Source: Pelagimonas phthalicica (GTDB lineage Bacteria > Pseudomonadota > Alphaproteobacteria > Rhodobacterales > Rhodobacteraceae). Taken from it: DNA of 42,299 nt. This document shows positions 26,282-33,457 of this stretch, piece by piece. Each line of letters opens with the position of its first letter. The stretch's first letter is position 1. The stretch covers positions 1-42,299 of the forward strand of contig NZ_SOAP01000008.1 in assembly GCF_004364805.1 (NCBI RefSeq), written 5' to 3'. Below the pieces are notes generated by a model. The model was not told where the DNA came from, searched no databases, and saw nothing but the letters and a program-made list of their open reading frames with translations. The position numbers were made by a program, and so were the translations under genes.

Positions 26282-26306
26282 CTTGCGCACATGTTTCCTC
26301 CCTGAA

Positions 26307-26346
26307 CCGTCCAAAGCCTCAAGGGGTTTTGGGCGGCTCTTTTTTC
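26307..26346 (+). terminator. Rho-independent terminator after the Rieske oxygenase
   Basis: CCGTCCAAAGCC (26307-26318) pairs with GGTTTTGGGCGG (26325-26336), 12 bp including two G-T pairs, followed by CTCTTTTTT. It should end most transcripts from 24910 before the FMN oxidase gene. Confidence 0.8.
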
Positions 26347-26408
26347 GTGGTGCCGTCGGACTTTCATAGCTTCCCTCGACGGTTTCTGCTCGACGGGCGA
26401 CAGGCGTT

Positions 26409-27554
26409 ATGACGACAGCAATCAATATCGAAGACTTGCGAGCGCAGGCACGGCGTCGCCTGCCACGGGTGGTGTTCGATTATTTGGATGGGGGCGCGGA
26501 ATCGGAGGTGACGCTGCGGCGCAATCGCAGTTCCTTCACGAATATCGTTCTCACGCCGCGAATCCTCAAAGGGGGGAGCGTCGATCTCACCTTGGAGCTG
26601 TTCGGGGAAACATACTCGAAGCCGTTTTTCATAGGGCCGACAGGGCTGAATGGGCTCTACTGGCCCCAGGGAGATCTGCACCTCGCCGCTGCGGCCGAAC
26701 GGGCTGGGGTCGGTTTCACGGTTTCGACCGCCTCGAACACGACGCTGGAAGAGATCGCGCGGAGGAGCAAGGGTCCCCTCTGGTTCCAGCTTTATCCTTG
26801 GGGGAAGGGCGCATTCGCTGATGCGCTGATCGACCGGGCGCAGGCGGCCGGTTACTCGGCTCTGGTACTGACTGTCGATTCACTCGTGGGCGGCAAGCGC
26901 GAACGTGATCTGCGGCACGGCTTCGCCCACGAAATCCGCATTGGCCCCCGGACTGTTCTCGATGGGCTTCTGCATCCTGCTTGGCTGACCTCCGTATGGC
27001 TCGGGCCGCACCGTCCCAGACTTGAGAACCTCTTGGACTTTGTCGGAAACAGCGCGAGCGACAGAGAACTGGCCGAGTTTACCCGATCTCAGCGGAACCC
27101 GGAGTTTTCATGGGAACATGTTCGCCGCATTCGGGAGAAATGGAAAGGCCCGCTGCTGATCAAGGGTATCATGTGCCCAGAAGATGCGATTGACGCGCAA
27201 CGCGCCGGTGTGGATGGAATCGTCGTCTCGAACCATGGTGGCCGTCAGCTTGATGGCGCTCCTGCCACCATCGACGTACTCGCAAATATCATCGCGGCTC
27301 TTGATCGGAAGTTCCCGGTTCTGCTGGACGGCGGCATTCGTCGCGGCAGTGACATCGTGAAAGCGCTCACCCTGGGCGCGAAGGGCGTTCTGCTGGGTCG
27401 CGCGCCGCTCTATGGCTTGGCGGCGCAAGGCGAGGCGGGCGCGTCACGGGCGCTTTCGATCCTTGAAGAGGAGATGACGAGGACCATGACCTTTGTGGGC
27501 GCAAGATCCGTGTCCGCTGTCTCAGGTGTCAACGTCGAAACGCGACGGCCATAA
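26409..27554 (+). CDS. FMN-dependent alpha-hydroxyacid oxidase/dehydrogenase
   Basis: 381 residues, family of L-lactate dehydrogenase, mandelate dehydrogenase and glycolate oxidase. N-terminal NIEDLRAQARRRLPRVVFDYLDGG is characteristic. The catalytic His and Arg lie in VSNHGGRQLDG, the FMN phosphate-binding loop in LLDGGIRRGSDIVKAL and GAKGVLLGRAPLYG. It oxidises an L-2-hydroxyacid to a 2-oxoacid; mandelate-like aromatic acids fit the setting, but the substrate is open. It lies between a terminator and the reductase promoter, with no strong promoter of its own seen, so it may depend on readthrough. ATG 26409 has only GGCG-type upstream sequence, a weak ribosome site. Confidence 0.85.
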   Translation: MTTAINIEDLRAQARRRLPRVVFDYLDGGAESEVTLRRNRSSFTNIVLTPRILKGGSVDLTLELFGETYSKPFFIGPTGLNGLYWPQGDLHLAAAAERAGVGFTVSTASNTTLEEIARRSKGPLWFQLYPWGKGAFADALIDRAQAAGYSALVLTVDSLVGGKRERDLRHGFAHEIRIGPRTVLDGLLHPAWLTSVWLGPHRPRLENLLDFVGNSASDRELAEFTRSQRNPEFSWEHVRRIREKWKGPLLIKGIMCPEDAIDAQRAGVDGIVVSNHGGRQLDGAPATIDVLANIIAALDRKFPVLLDGGIRRGSDIVKALTLGAKGVLLGRAPLYGLAAQGEAGASRALSILEEEMTRTMTFVGARSVSAVSGVNVETRRP

Positions 27555-27633
27555 CAGGTTCCTCCACTAGTAGCACCTGCACGTTCTCGATGGCTCGCCC
27601 AAGGTTGAGGATGACTGCGCAGCACATGGTCTG

Positions 27634-27662
27634 TTGACACACATAACTTAGCTATCTAAACA
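27634..27662 (+). promoter_or_regulatory. Promoter with SlyA/MarR-type box before the reductase operon
   Basis: TTGACA (27634-27639), 7 bp, then CTTAG-CTAT-CTAA (27647-27659); TAAACA begins 17 bp after the -35 as a weak -10. The arrangement superimposes base for base on the promoter at 24910, indicating that the same repressor controls the oxygenase and its reductase although they are separate transcripts. Confidence 0.65.
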
Positions 27663-27694
27663 ATTTCACAATCACGACCAAATGGGAGGACCTC

Positions 27695-28633
27695 ATGGAG
27701 AATATCAAGATGCGCGTCGAGAAACGGCGTGACTTGACCCCGAGCATCGCCGAATTCACCCTGGTGCCGGTTGGGGGCGATGTGCTCCCTAGTTTCGATC
27801 CTGGTGCTCACATCACCTTGGAAACTCCGTCCGGAGCGATGCGTCGCTATTCGCTGATCAACGATGGCAGCGACCCAAAGGAATTTGTTGTCGCGATCAA
27901 AAAAGAACCGAATTCGCGTGGGGGCTCCGCGTCGATGCACGAACAGGCGACCGTCGGGTCCGAGTTGACAGTCGAATTCCCGGAAAACGATTTCCCGCTA
28001 ACCGATGTTCAGAAGTACCTGCTCATCGCCGGCGGTATCGGGATCACGCCGATTCTGTCGATGGCACGGTATCTCGACAAGAAGGGCAAGATGCTCAGAA
28101 TCATCTACGTCAGCCGCAGTCCGGAGGAATCGGCCTATCTGGATGAACTGATGAGAGATTTCGATGGCCGGATCATTGTGCACCATGACGGCGGCGCTCC
28201 GGATGCAGTCTACGATTTCTGGGACGATCTCGTCACGCCCCGTGCCACTCACGTCTTCTGTTGTGGTCCGAAACCGCTGATGGATGAAATCAAGGCCGTT
28301 TCCGGGCACTGGCCGGAGGGGCGAGTTCACTTCGAGGATTTCAAGCCCATCGATGTGGTGCGCCAAGACGATGTCTCTTTCGAAGTGGAGCTGAAAAAAA
28401 GTGGCGAAACCGTCACGGTGCCCGAAGATCGTTCGATCTTGGAGGCATTGCGTGACGCCGGATTCGCAACGTCCAGCTCCTGTGAAAGTGGCACATGCGG
28501 CACCTGCAAGACCCGCCTCCTCGAGGGGAAAGCTGACCATCGCGACATGGTGCTTATGGAAGAGGAAAAAAGCGACCATATAATGATTTGTGTATCCCGC
28601 GCGCTATCGGGGAGGCTGGTTCTTGACCTCTGA
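27695..28633 (+). CDS. Phthalate dioxygenase reductase-type flavo-iron-sulfur protein
   Basis: 312 residues in the PDR order: flavin-binding beta-barrel (RRYSLIND at 50-57), NADH domain (GGIGITP at 113-119, CCGPKPLM near 189) and a C-terminal plant-type 2Fe-2S domain with Cys263, Cys268, Cys271 and Cys299 (CESGTCGTC and ICVSRA). It passes electrons from NADH to a Rieske oxygenase, presumably the one at 25001. The same layout serves vanillate demethylase reductases. GGGAGG lies before ATG 27695. Its end overlaps the next gene by 11 bp. Confidence 0.88.
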   Translation: MENIKMRVEKRRDLTPSIAEFTLVPVGGDVLPSFDPGAHITLETPSGAMRRYSLINDGSDPKEFVVAIKKEPNSRGGSASMHEQATVGSELTVEFPENDFPLTDVQKYLLIAGGIGITPILSMARYLDKKGKMLRIIYVSRSPEESAYLDELMRDFDGRIIVHHDGGAPDAVYDFWDDLVTPRATHVFCCGPKPLMDEIKAVSGHWPEGRVHFEDFKPIDVVRQDDVSFEVELKKSGETVTVPEDRSILEALRDAGFATSSSCESGTCGTCKTRLLEGKADHRDMVLMEEEKSDHIMICVSRALSGRLVLDL

Positions 28634-29810
28634 TCCCGTCCGCCTCGGAGTTGCGGGGTTGGGGCGGGCTTTCATGCTGATGGTCCCCACCTTTGATGCC
28701 GACGCACGCGTCAAGCTCACGGCCGCGGCCGCGCCGAGGGCGGAAAGCCGGGCCGCATTCGAAGAGCAATACGGCGGTGTCGCCTATCCGACTGTCGAGG
28801 ATCTATGCGCCGATCCATCTGTGGAAGCGATCTACATCGCCACCCCGCACCAAATGCATGTAGATCACGTTCTGGCCGCGGCGCGCGCTGGAAAGCACAT
28901 TCTCGTGGAAAAGCCGCTCGCGATCTCGATGGAAGACGCCGAGACCATGGTCGCCGCCGCGAACGAGGCGGGGGTTCACCTGATCGTTGGGCCCAGCCAC
29001 AGTTTCGATCCGCCGGTCGAGCTGGCCGCGCAGTTGATCGCGAGCGGCAAGTTCGGCCAGCTGAGAATGATCCAGGCCCTTAACTACACCGACTTCCTGT
29101 ATCGTCCCCGACGCCCGGAGGAGCTGCGCACCGAAGAAGGAGGAGGGGTGCTGTTCAGCCAGGCCATCCACCAGATCGACGTGGTCCGACGGCTTGCGGG
29201 CGGCATGGGAGAGAAGATTTATGCCATGACGGGGGCATGGGATCCAAAGCGTCCAACAGAAGGCGCCTTTACGGCGCTGATGAACTTTGAGGGTGGATGC
29301 GTCGCCAATCTCACCTATTCGGGCTATGCCCATTTCGATAGCGACATTTGGATGAACGACGTCGGAGAGCTGGGGCAGCGAAAACTCGCCGGCGCCTATG
29401 GCGATGCAAGGCGGGCGCTGATGGCCCTCGATCCCGATGACGAGGCGCGCCTCAAGACGACGCGCACATTCGGCAGCGGTAAGACGGTCGACGCAAAGCA
29501 CAACGAGCATTTTGGCCCAGTCATCGCGCTTTGCGACCGTGCCGACCTAAAGCTGACTCCGGACGGAGTTGAAGTATTTGGTGACACCGAGCGTGGCTTC
29601 ATCGAAGCGACATTCGGGCCCGCGCCACGTAGAACCGTGAACGATGCACTGGTAGCCGCTGTCCGCCAGAACAAGGCCCCCGTCCAGACGGGCGCGTGGG
29701 GTCTGGCAAGCCTGGAGGTTTGCCATGCGATCCTGCAGTCCGCCTCGACCGGCCAACCTGTCGACCTGCGGCAACAATGCAAAACAAATGAGGAGGAACA
29801 AACAGGATGA
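28623..29810 (+). CDS. Gfo/Idh/MocA-family dehydrogenase, probable cis-dihydrodiol (4,5-dihydrodihydroxyphthalate) dehydrogenase
   Basis: About 395 residues. N-terminal Rossmann fold begins at once (VRLGVAGLGRAFMLMV), with the family's EKP motif (HILVEKPLAIS) and the C-terminal SQAIHQIDVVRRL helix. In Pseudomonas the Pht4 enzyme of this family rearomatises the 4,5-cis-dihydrodiol of phthalate. Here it sits between the reductase and the decarboxylase, the expected place. The start is probably TTG at 28623, with GGGGAGG seven to eight bases upstream inside the reductase gene; no ATG fits (the ATG at 28590 lacks a ribosome site and lies far inside the reductase). It overlaps the following gene by four bases. 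Confidence 0.78.
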   Translation: MTSDPVRLGVAGLGRAFMLMVPTFDADARVKLTAAAAPRAESRAAFEEQYGGVAYPTVEDLCADPSVEAIYIATPHQMHVDHVLAAARAGKHILVEKPLAISMEDAETMVAAANEAGVHLIVGPSHSFDPPVELAAQLIASGKFGQLRMIQALNYTDFLYRPRRPEELRTEEGGGVLFSQAIHQIDVVRRLAGGMGEKIYAMTGAWDPKRPTEGAFTALMNFEGGCVANLTYSGYAHFDSDIWMNDVGELGQRKLAGAYGDARRALMALDPDDEARLKTTRTFGSGKTVDAKHNEHFGPVIALCDRADLKLTPDGVEVFGDTERGFIEATFGPAPRRTVNDALVAAVRQNKAPVQTGAWGLASLEVCHAILQSASTGQPVDLRQQCKTNEEEQTG

Positions 29811-30799
29811 GCAATCTCAAACTATCCCTTGCCATGGGAAATTATGACCGAACGCGTGCCATCGTGGATGGAAGAGTGCAGATAGACGGTGTCGATCCCG
29901 TGCCCATGCTCCTGTCCCCAGAGGAAATGTTCTTCCGGGCGTTCCGCCACGAAGCGTTCGATATCAGCGAAATTTCGTTGTCCTCCTATTCGATCTCGGT
30001 CGCCCGCGGAAATCCGCACTATGTCGCGATCCCGGTCTTTCTGAGCCGGGCGTTCCGTCACACTTCTGTCTACATTCGAACCGACAAAGGAATCGAAACG
30101 CCTCAGGATCTGAAGGGCAAGCGCATTGGTATCGCCGAATATCAGCTGTCCGCCAATGTCTGGGTGCGCGGCATTCTCGAAGAGGAATACGGTGTCAAAC
30201 CCTCCGACATCATCTGGGTGCGCGGCGGTATGGATACGCCGGGCCGGCCCGAAAAGATCAAGGTTCAGTTACCCGGCGATATCCGCATGGAAGAGGCGCC
30301 GGTCGGCAGCACGTTGAATGGCATGCTCGAAGCCGGTGAGATCGACGGCTTCGTCGGCCCGCGTTGGCCGCGTTGTTTCGCCGAGCGGCATCCGCACGTA
30401 GGTCGGCTTTTTGCAGACAGCATCGCTACGGCCGAAGCCTATTTCGAAAAGACCCGGATCTTTCCGATCATGCATGTTCTTGGGGTGCGCCGCAGCCTCG
30501 CAGAGGAATACCCGTTCTTACCCGCCGCCCTGCTCAAGGCGTTCACGCAATCGAAGCTGCTAGCAGAAGAGGCCCTGTCGGATACCTCTGCAACGAAAGT
30601 AACGATGCCCTTCGTCGAGGATAATCTCAACCGCGTGCATGCGCTAATGGGTGACGACCCCTGGAGCTATGGCGTCGGCGGCAACGCCCATGTCCTGAAC
30701 AAGTTTTTGGATTACCACGCGAGTCAGGGACTGTCGCCGCGCCGAGTGGAGATCGAAGAACTGTTCCATCCCTCGACCCTAGAAGCCTACAGCCTTTAA
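29807..30799 (+). CDS. pht5: 4,5-dihydroxyphthalate decarboxylase family protein
   Basis: 330 residues, the length of Pht5 of Pseudomonas. The fold resembles periplasmic solute-binding proteins, but there is no signal peptide, consistent with a cytoplasmic decarboxylase. Family features visible: LSLAMGNYDRTRAIVDG at the start, PEEMFFRAFRHEAFDISEIS, IPVFLSRAFRHTSVYIR, GIAEYQLSANVWVRGIL and a DDPWSYGVGGN segment near the end. The reaction would remove CO2 from 4,5-dihydroxyphthalate to give protocatechuate, joining this cluster to the pca genes. ATGA overlap with the upstream dehydrogenase implies coupling. A related but different decarboxylation substrate is possible. Confidence 0.82.
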   Translation: MSNLKLSLAMGNYDRTRAIVDGRVQIDGVDPVPMLLSPEEMFFRAFRHEAFDISEISLSSYSISVARGNPHYVAIPVFLSRAFRHTSVYIRTDKGIETPQDLKGKRIGIAEYQLSANVWVRGILEEEYGVKPSDIIWVRGGMDTPGRPEKIKVQLPGDIRMEEAPVGSTLNGMLEAGEIDGFVGPRWPRCFAERHPHVGRLFADSIATAEAYFEKTRIFPIMHVLGVRRSLAEEYPFLPAALLKAFTQSKLLAEEALSDTSATKVTMPFVEDNLNRVHALMGDDPWSYGVGGNAHVLNKFLDYHASQGLSPRRVEIEELFHPSTLEAYSL

Positions 30800-30812
30800 G
30801 AGGAGCGCCACA

Positions 30813-31256
30813 ATGGAAGAGTACGCACCCGGAGATATCGTCGAGGTCGAAACAACGAAGGGGCTGGCTTACGTACAGCTCACGCATACCCACCCGAGCT
30901 ATCCTCCCGTGGTCAAGTTCCTCCCGGGGTCTTACGAACACCGGCCCGACAATGTGACTGTATTGGCCGAAAAACCCGCACCGATGGCCATGGTCCCCCT
31001 AACGGGGGCATTGAATCGGTTAGGGTTGAAGCACGCGCTTGCCGGACGGTCGGACATTCCGCATTCGGAAAGAAGTTTCCCGATTTTCCGGATGCCGATT
31101 CGCGACAAGCAAGGCAAGATCATCTATTGGTGGTTCTGGGACGGCCAGGGGTTGACCTATTCTACCGAGCTGATGGCGCAGCAGGAGACGCTGCCAATGC
31201 GCGAGGTTATGTCTTCAGACCACTTCCTGGATCAGTTGCTGACCCATGACAAGTAG
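30813..31256 (+). CDS. Protein of unknown function, 147 residues
   Basis: I do not recognise this protein with confidence. It starts 13 bp after the decarboxylase with AAGAGGAG before ATG 30813, clearly part of the operon. The N-terminus (YAPGDIVEVETTKGLAYVQLTHTH) looks like a small beta-barrel, loosely reminiscent of Imm26-type proteins. A conserved-looking acidic, tryptophan-rich stretch IYWWFWDGQGLTYS lies near residues 108-121. There is no signal peptide or membrane helix. Possibly a small accessory subunit or stability factor of the pathway; this is inference from position only. Confidence 0.6.
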   Translation: MEEYAPGDIVEVETTKGLAYVQLTHTHPSYPPVVKFLPGSYEHRPDNVTVLAEKPAPMAMVPLTGALNRLGLKHALAGRSDIPHSERSFPIFRMPIRDKQGKIIYWWFWDGQGLTYSTELMAQQETLPMREVMSSDHFLDQLLTHDK

Positions 31257-31283
31257 CAGGTACAATCCGCGCCGACACGCGCG

Positions 31284-32222
31284 ATGACCACCGCAGGGTT
31301 CGGCGGCCTCTTGGCCGCGTTCGGAGCGTTCTGCTACGCCTTGAGTTCGGTTTCCATTGCCAAGAGTTCGCAATCGGTTCAGGGCCGCGGCAACGACGTT
31401 CTTATCTCTGTGCTGATGACCGCCGTTGTCTCCGGGGCGCTTTGGCTGCTCCTGGGCCCAACGATGCCGGAACTTGGACTCGGTGCGCTCATTGGTGCGG
31501 CTTATTTCGTTGCAGCCGGGGTGCTTGGCAACGTTGTCGGCCGTCTTACGCTGTTCCGCTCGGTAGAGCTTGCCGGAGCCATCGAGACCGGTTTCATCCG
31601 ACGCCTGATACCAGTGTTTGCGGCGCTGTTGGCGTTCTTTCTGCTCGGTGAGGTCATCACGACACCTGTGGTCATCGCCTTCTTCCTGGTTACCAGCGGC
31701 GTGGTAATCATGATGTCACGCGCTTCGGTCAAATCGGCTTCTGACTTGGCGGTCGGAGATCCTGACCCTCGAGAGAAGAACAAGGGCCGGGCGATGGCCG
31801 TAGCGTCCGCCGCCGGGTATGGCGGCTCTTTCGTCTCCCGAAAGCTCGCGATGCAGACTTTGCCGGACCCTCTGGCCGGAGTTTTCATCGGTGCGATGAC
31901 GGGTCTAATGTGGTTTGCGGTCTCCTGGGTGTTCCGGTTCAAATCGCGCAACGCGTTGTCCTGGCGAATTCAGCGGCCGAGCAGGTGGCAACTGCTGGCT
32001 GGCAGTTCGATGACCGTTGGGCAAGTGGCGCTGTTCTTTTCACTTATGTTCACTGATGTGACCGTCGTCGCGATCATGTCTTCGATCGAGATGTTCTTTG
32101 CCGCCTGGCTCGCAGGCCACATCTTCAAAACCGAACGGCGCCCGGGTCCCAGATTCTACCTGTCGTCTGCACTAGCCGCGACCGGTGTGACACTTCTCGC
32201 CCTTGCGCCAAGGTTTGGTTAG
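31284..32222 (+). CDS. EamA/DMT-family membrane transporter
   Basis: 312 residues with about ten predicted membrane helices in two halves, the drug/metabolite transporter plan; a loop near residues 150-170 (SASDLAVGDPDPREKNKGR) separates them. The second half has the EamA-like VALFFSLMFTDVTVVAIMSS. It could export a toxic intermediate or import a pathway substrate. It starts 27 bp after the unknown protein with a poor ribosome site, likely coupled. Its end overlaps the convergent MarR gene by four bases. Confidence 0.8.
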   Translation: MTTAGFGGLLAAFGAFCYALSSVSIAKSSQSVQGRGNDVLISVLMTAVVSGALWLLLGPTMPELGLGALIGAAYFVAAGVLGNVVGRLTLFRSVELAGAIETGFIRRLIPVFAALLAFFLLGEVITTPVVIAFFLVTSGVVIMMSRASVKSASDLAVGDPDPREKNKGRAMAVASAAGYGGSFVSRKLAMQTLPDPLAGVFIGAMTGLMWFAVSWVFRFKSRNALSWRIQRPSRWQLLAGSSMTVGQVALFFSLMFTDVTVVAIMSSIEMFFAAWLAGHIFKTERRPGPRFYLSSALAATGVTLLALAPRFG

Positions 32223-32671
32223 CGGGACTGGCAACACGCGCTTGCGAGATTATCTAGAAGCTTGTCCATCGCAGCGAAAAGGTGACCCAACTCGTCGGGT
32301 TCAAATCCCGTCGAGGCGTGATCTGCCGCGAGACGCGCAGATTTCATTGCGCCATCTATCCTTCGAAGGCCTGAGTCAGTCAGGTCGACATGAACCACGC
32401 GCCGGTCGGACTGGCTGCGGTTACGCGTGATAAGATCTCGCTTTTCGAGCTCGTCCAGTACGCGTGTAGATGACGCCTTTTCGATGCCCAGCAACCCGGA
32501 AAGCTCGGATTGTTTTAGTTTGCCTTCCTCTCTCAGGCACCGGAGATGAATGTACTGCGCCATGCTGAGCCCGGTTTCGCGCAACTGCTCCTGCAGCAGC
32601 TTACCATAAAGATGATGCGCCAGGCGGAGTGACGCCCCAAGACCACGTTTCCTAGAAGGTGATTGCGGCAC
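32219..32671 (-). CDS. MarR-family transcriptional regulator
   Basis: 150 residues, GTG start at 32671. Winged helix centred on LKQSELSGLLGIEKASSTRVL with wing RNRSQSDRRVVHVDLTDSG. N-terminal and C-terminal helices for dimerisation. It is transcribed away from the Rieske ferredoxin gene and shares a 114-bp promoter region with it that contains two dyads. Likely represses itself and the ferredoxin operon, and is a candidate binder of the TTAG-N4-CTAA boxes of the oxygenase and reductase promoters. Confidence 0.85.
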   Translation of the reverse strand: MPQSPSRKRGLGASLRLAHHLYGKLLQEQLRETGLSMAQYIHLRCLREEGKLKQSELSGLLGIEKASSTRVLDELEKRDLITRNRSQSDRRVVHVDLTDSGLRRIDGAMKSARLAADHASTGFEPDELGHLFAAMDKLLDNLASACCQSR

Positions 32672-32683
32672 GATTTGCGCCCC

Positions 32684-32747
32684 CTAATTTAGATGTCTTA
32701 TTTCTTGACAATTCTAAAGCCACTCTTATAGTAAGGCAATCTTACTA
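32684..32747. promoter_or_regulatory. Divergent MarR / Rieske ferredoxin promoter with two candidate operators
   Basis: CTAATTTAGATGTC (32684-32697) repeats the TRAP operator minus one central base. TTGACA (32705-32710) with TATAGT (32727-32732, 16-bp spacer) is a strong promoter toward the ferredoxin. Just after the -10, TAGTAAG-GCAAT-CTTACTA (32729-32747) is a perfect 7-bp-arm dyad covering the likely transcription start. Confidence 0.6.
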
Positions 32748-32785
32748 ACTTGAAGCAAGACTGGGCAACAGACGGAGGAGCTATA

Positions 32786-33151
32786 ATGCCAGAAAGATTG
32801 CTATGTGCGGTGTCGGACTTGAGCGACAAGACGGCAAAGATTTGCGAGGTCGACGGGGTCGAGATCGGGGTCATTCGGCACAAAGGAGACATCGTTGCAT
32901 ATAAGAACGTGTGTCCGCACCAAGGTGGCCCGGTATGCGAAGGCCTAAAGATGCCGCAGGTCTGCGTCGAACTCGACGACCAGCAGCGCGCGCTCCGGCA
33001 GACCTTCAACGAAGACGAATTGCATTTCGTTTGCCCGTGGCATGGCTGGGAATTCAAGATTGCGACGGGCGAAGCCGTCGGCGATCCGAAGTACAAAATG
33101 AAACGTTACAACGTGGTGGAAAAAGGAGGAGAGGTCTATGTCGAAGTTTGA
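32786..33151 (+). CDS. Rieske-type [2Fe-2S] ferredoxin with an enlarged cluster loop
   Basis: 121 residues from ATG 32786 (GGAGGAG upstream). Both Rieske ligand pairs are present: Cys43-x-His45 (NVCPHQGGPVC) and Cys83-x2-His86 (FVCPWHGWEF). Normally 15-17 residues separate the pairs; here 37 residues do. The extra part contains Cys51 and Cys60 and a charged stretch (ELDDQQRALRQTFNEDE). Such a single-domain protein could carry electrons to an oxygenase or be a subunit of an enzyme with the two proteins encoded next. Its end overlaps the next gene by 14 bp. Confidence 0.8.
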   Translation: MPERLLCAVSDLSDKTAKICEVDGVEIGVIRHKGDIVAYKNVCPHQGGPVCEGLKMPQVCVELDDQQRALRQTFNEDELHFVCPWHGWEFKIATGEAVGDPKYKMKRYNVVEKGGEVYVEV

Positions 33152-33437
33152 CCAGATAACCGCTGAAGCTCCTGCTCTGGAGGCATCGGTCGATGCTGTC
33201 CTGAATGCACTTCGCAACCCCGAAAGCAGTGGCCTGCGCGCCGAGCAACTTCAGGCGCTGCTTTCACACGCTGTGACCGCATATGCGAAACTTCGCGAAA
33301 CCAATGACGGCTTGCCCGCATTCCCACGAGACAACGATGTCTCGGCGACAGCTGTCGCCATCGCCGCGACCGGCATTCTCGATGCTGCCGATATGGCGGT
33401 GTTCGAGTTGGGCATGTGGCAGACGCTGAATCCGTAA
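33138..33437 (+). CDS. Protein of unknown function, 99 residues
   Basis: Not recognised. It begins inside the Rieske ferredoxin gene (14-bp overlap; GGAGGAG lies before the ATG) and ends 20 bp before the amidohydrolase, so the three genes are one translational unit. It appears all-helical, with no membrane segment, cysteine or known motif; the C-terminal half (SATAVAIAATGILDAADMAVFELGMW) is a long amphipathic helix. A small binding subunit of the amidohydrolase or ferredoxin is a reasonable guess. Confidence 0.65.
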   Translation: MSKFDQITAEAPALEASVDAVLNALRNPESSGLRAEQLQALLSHAVTAYAKLRETNDGLPAFPRDNDVSATAVAIAATGILDAADMAVFELGMWQTLNP

Positions 33438-33457
33438 CACGAGGGGAGAGAGATAAA

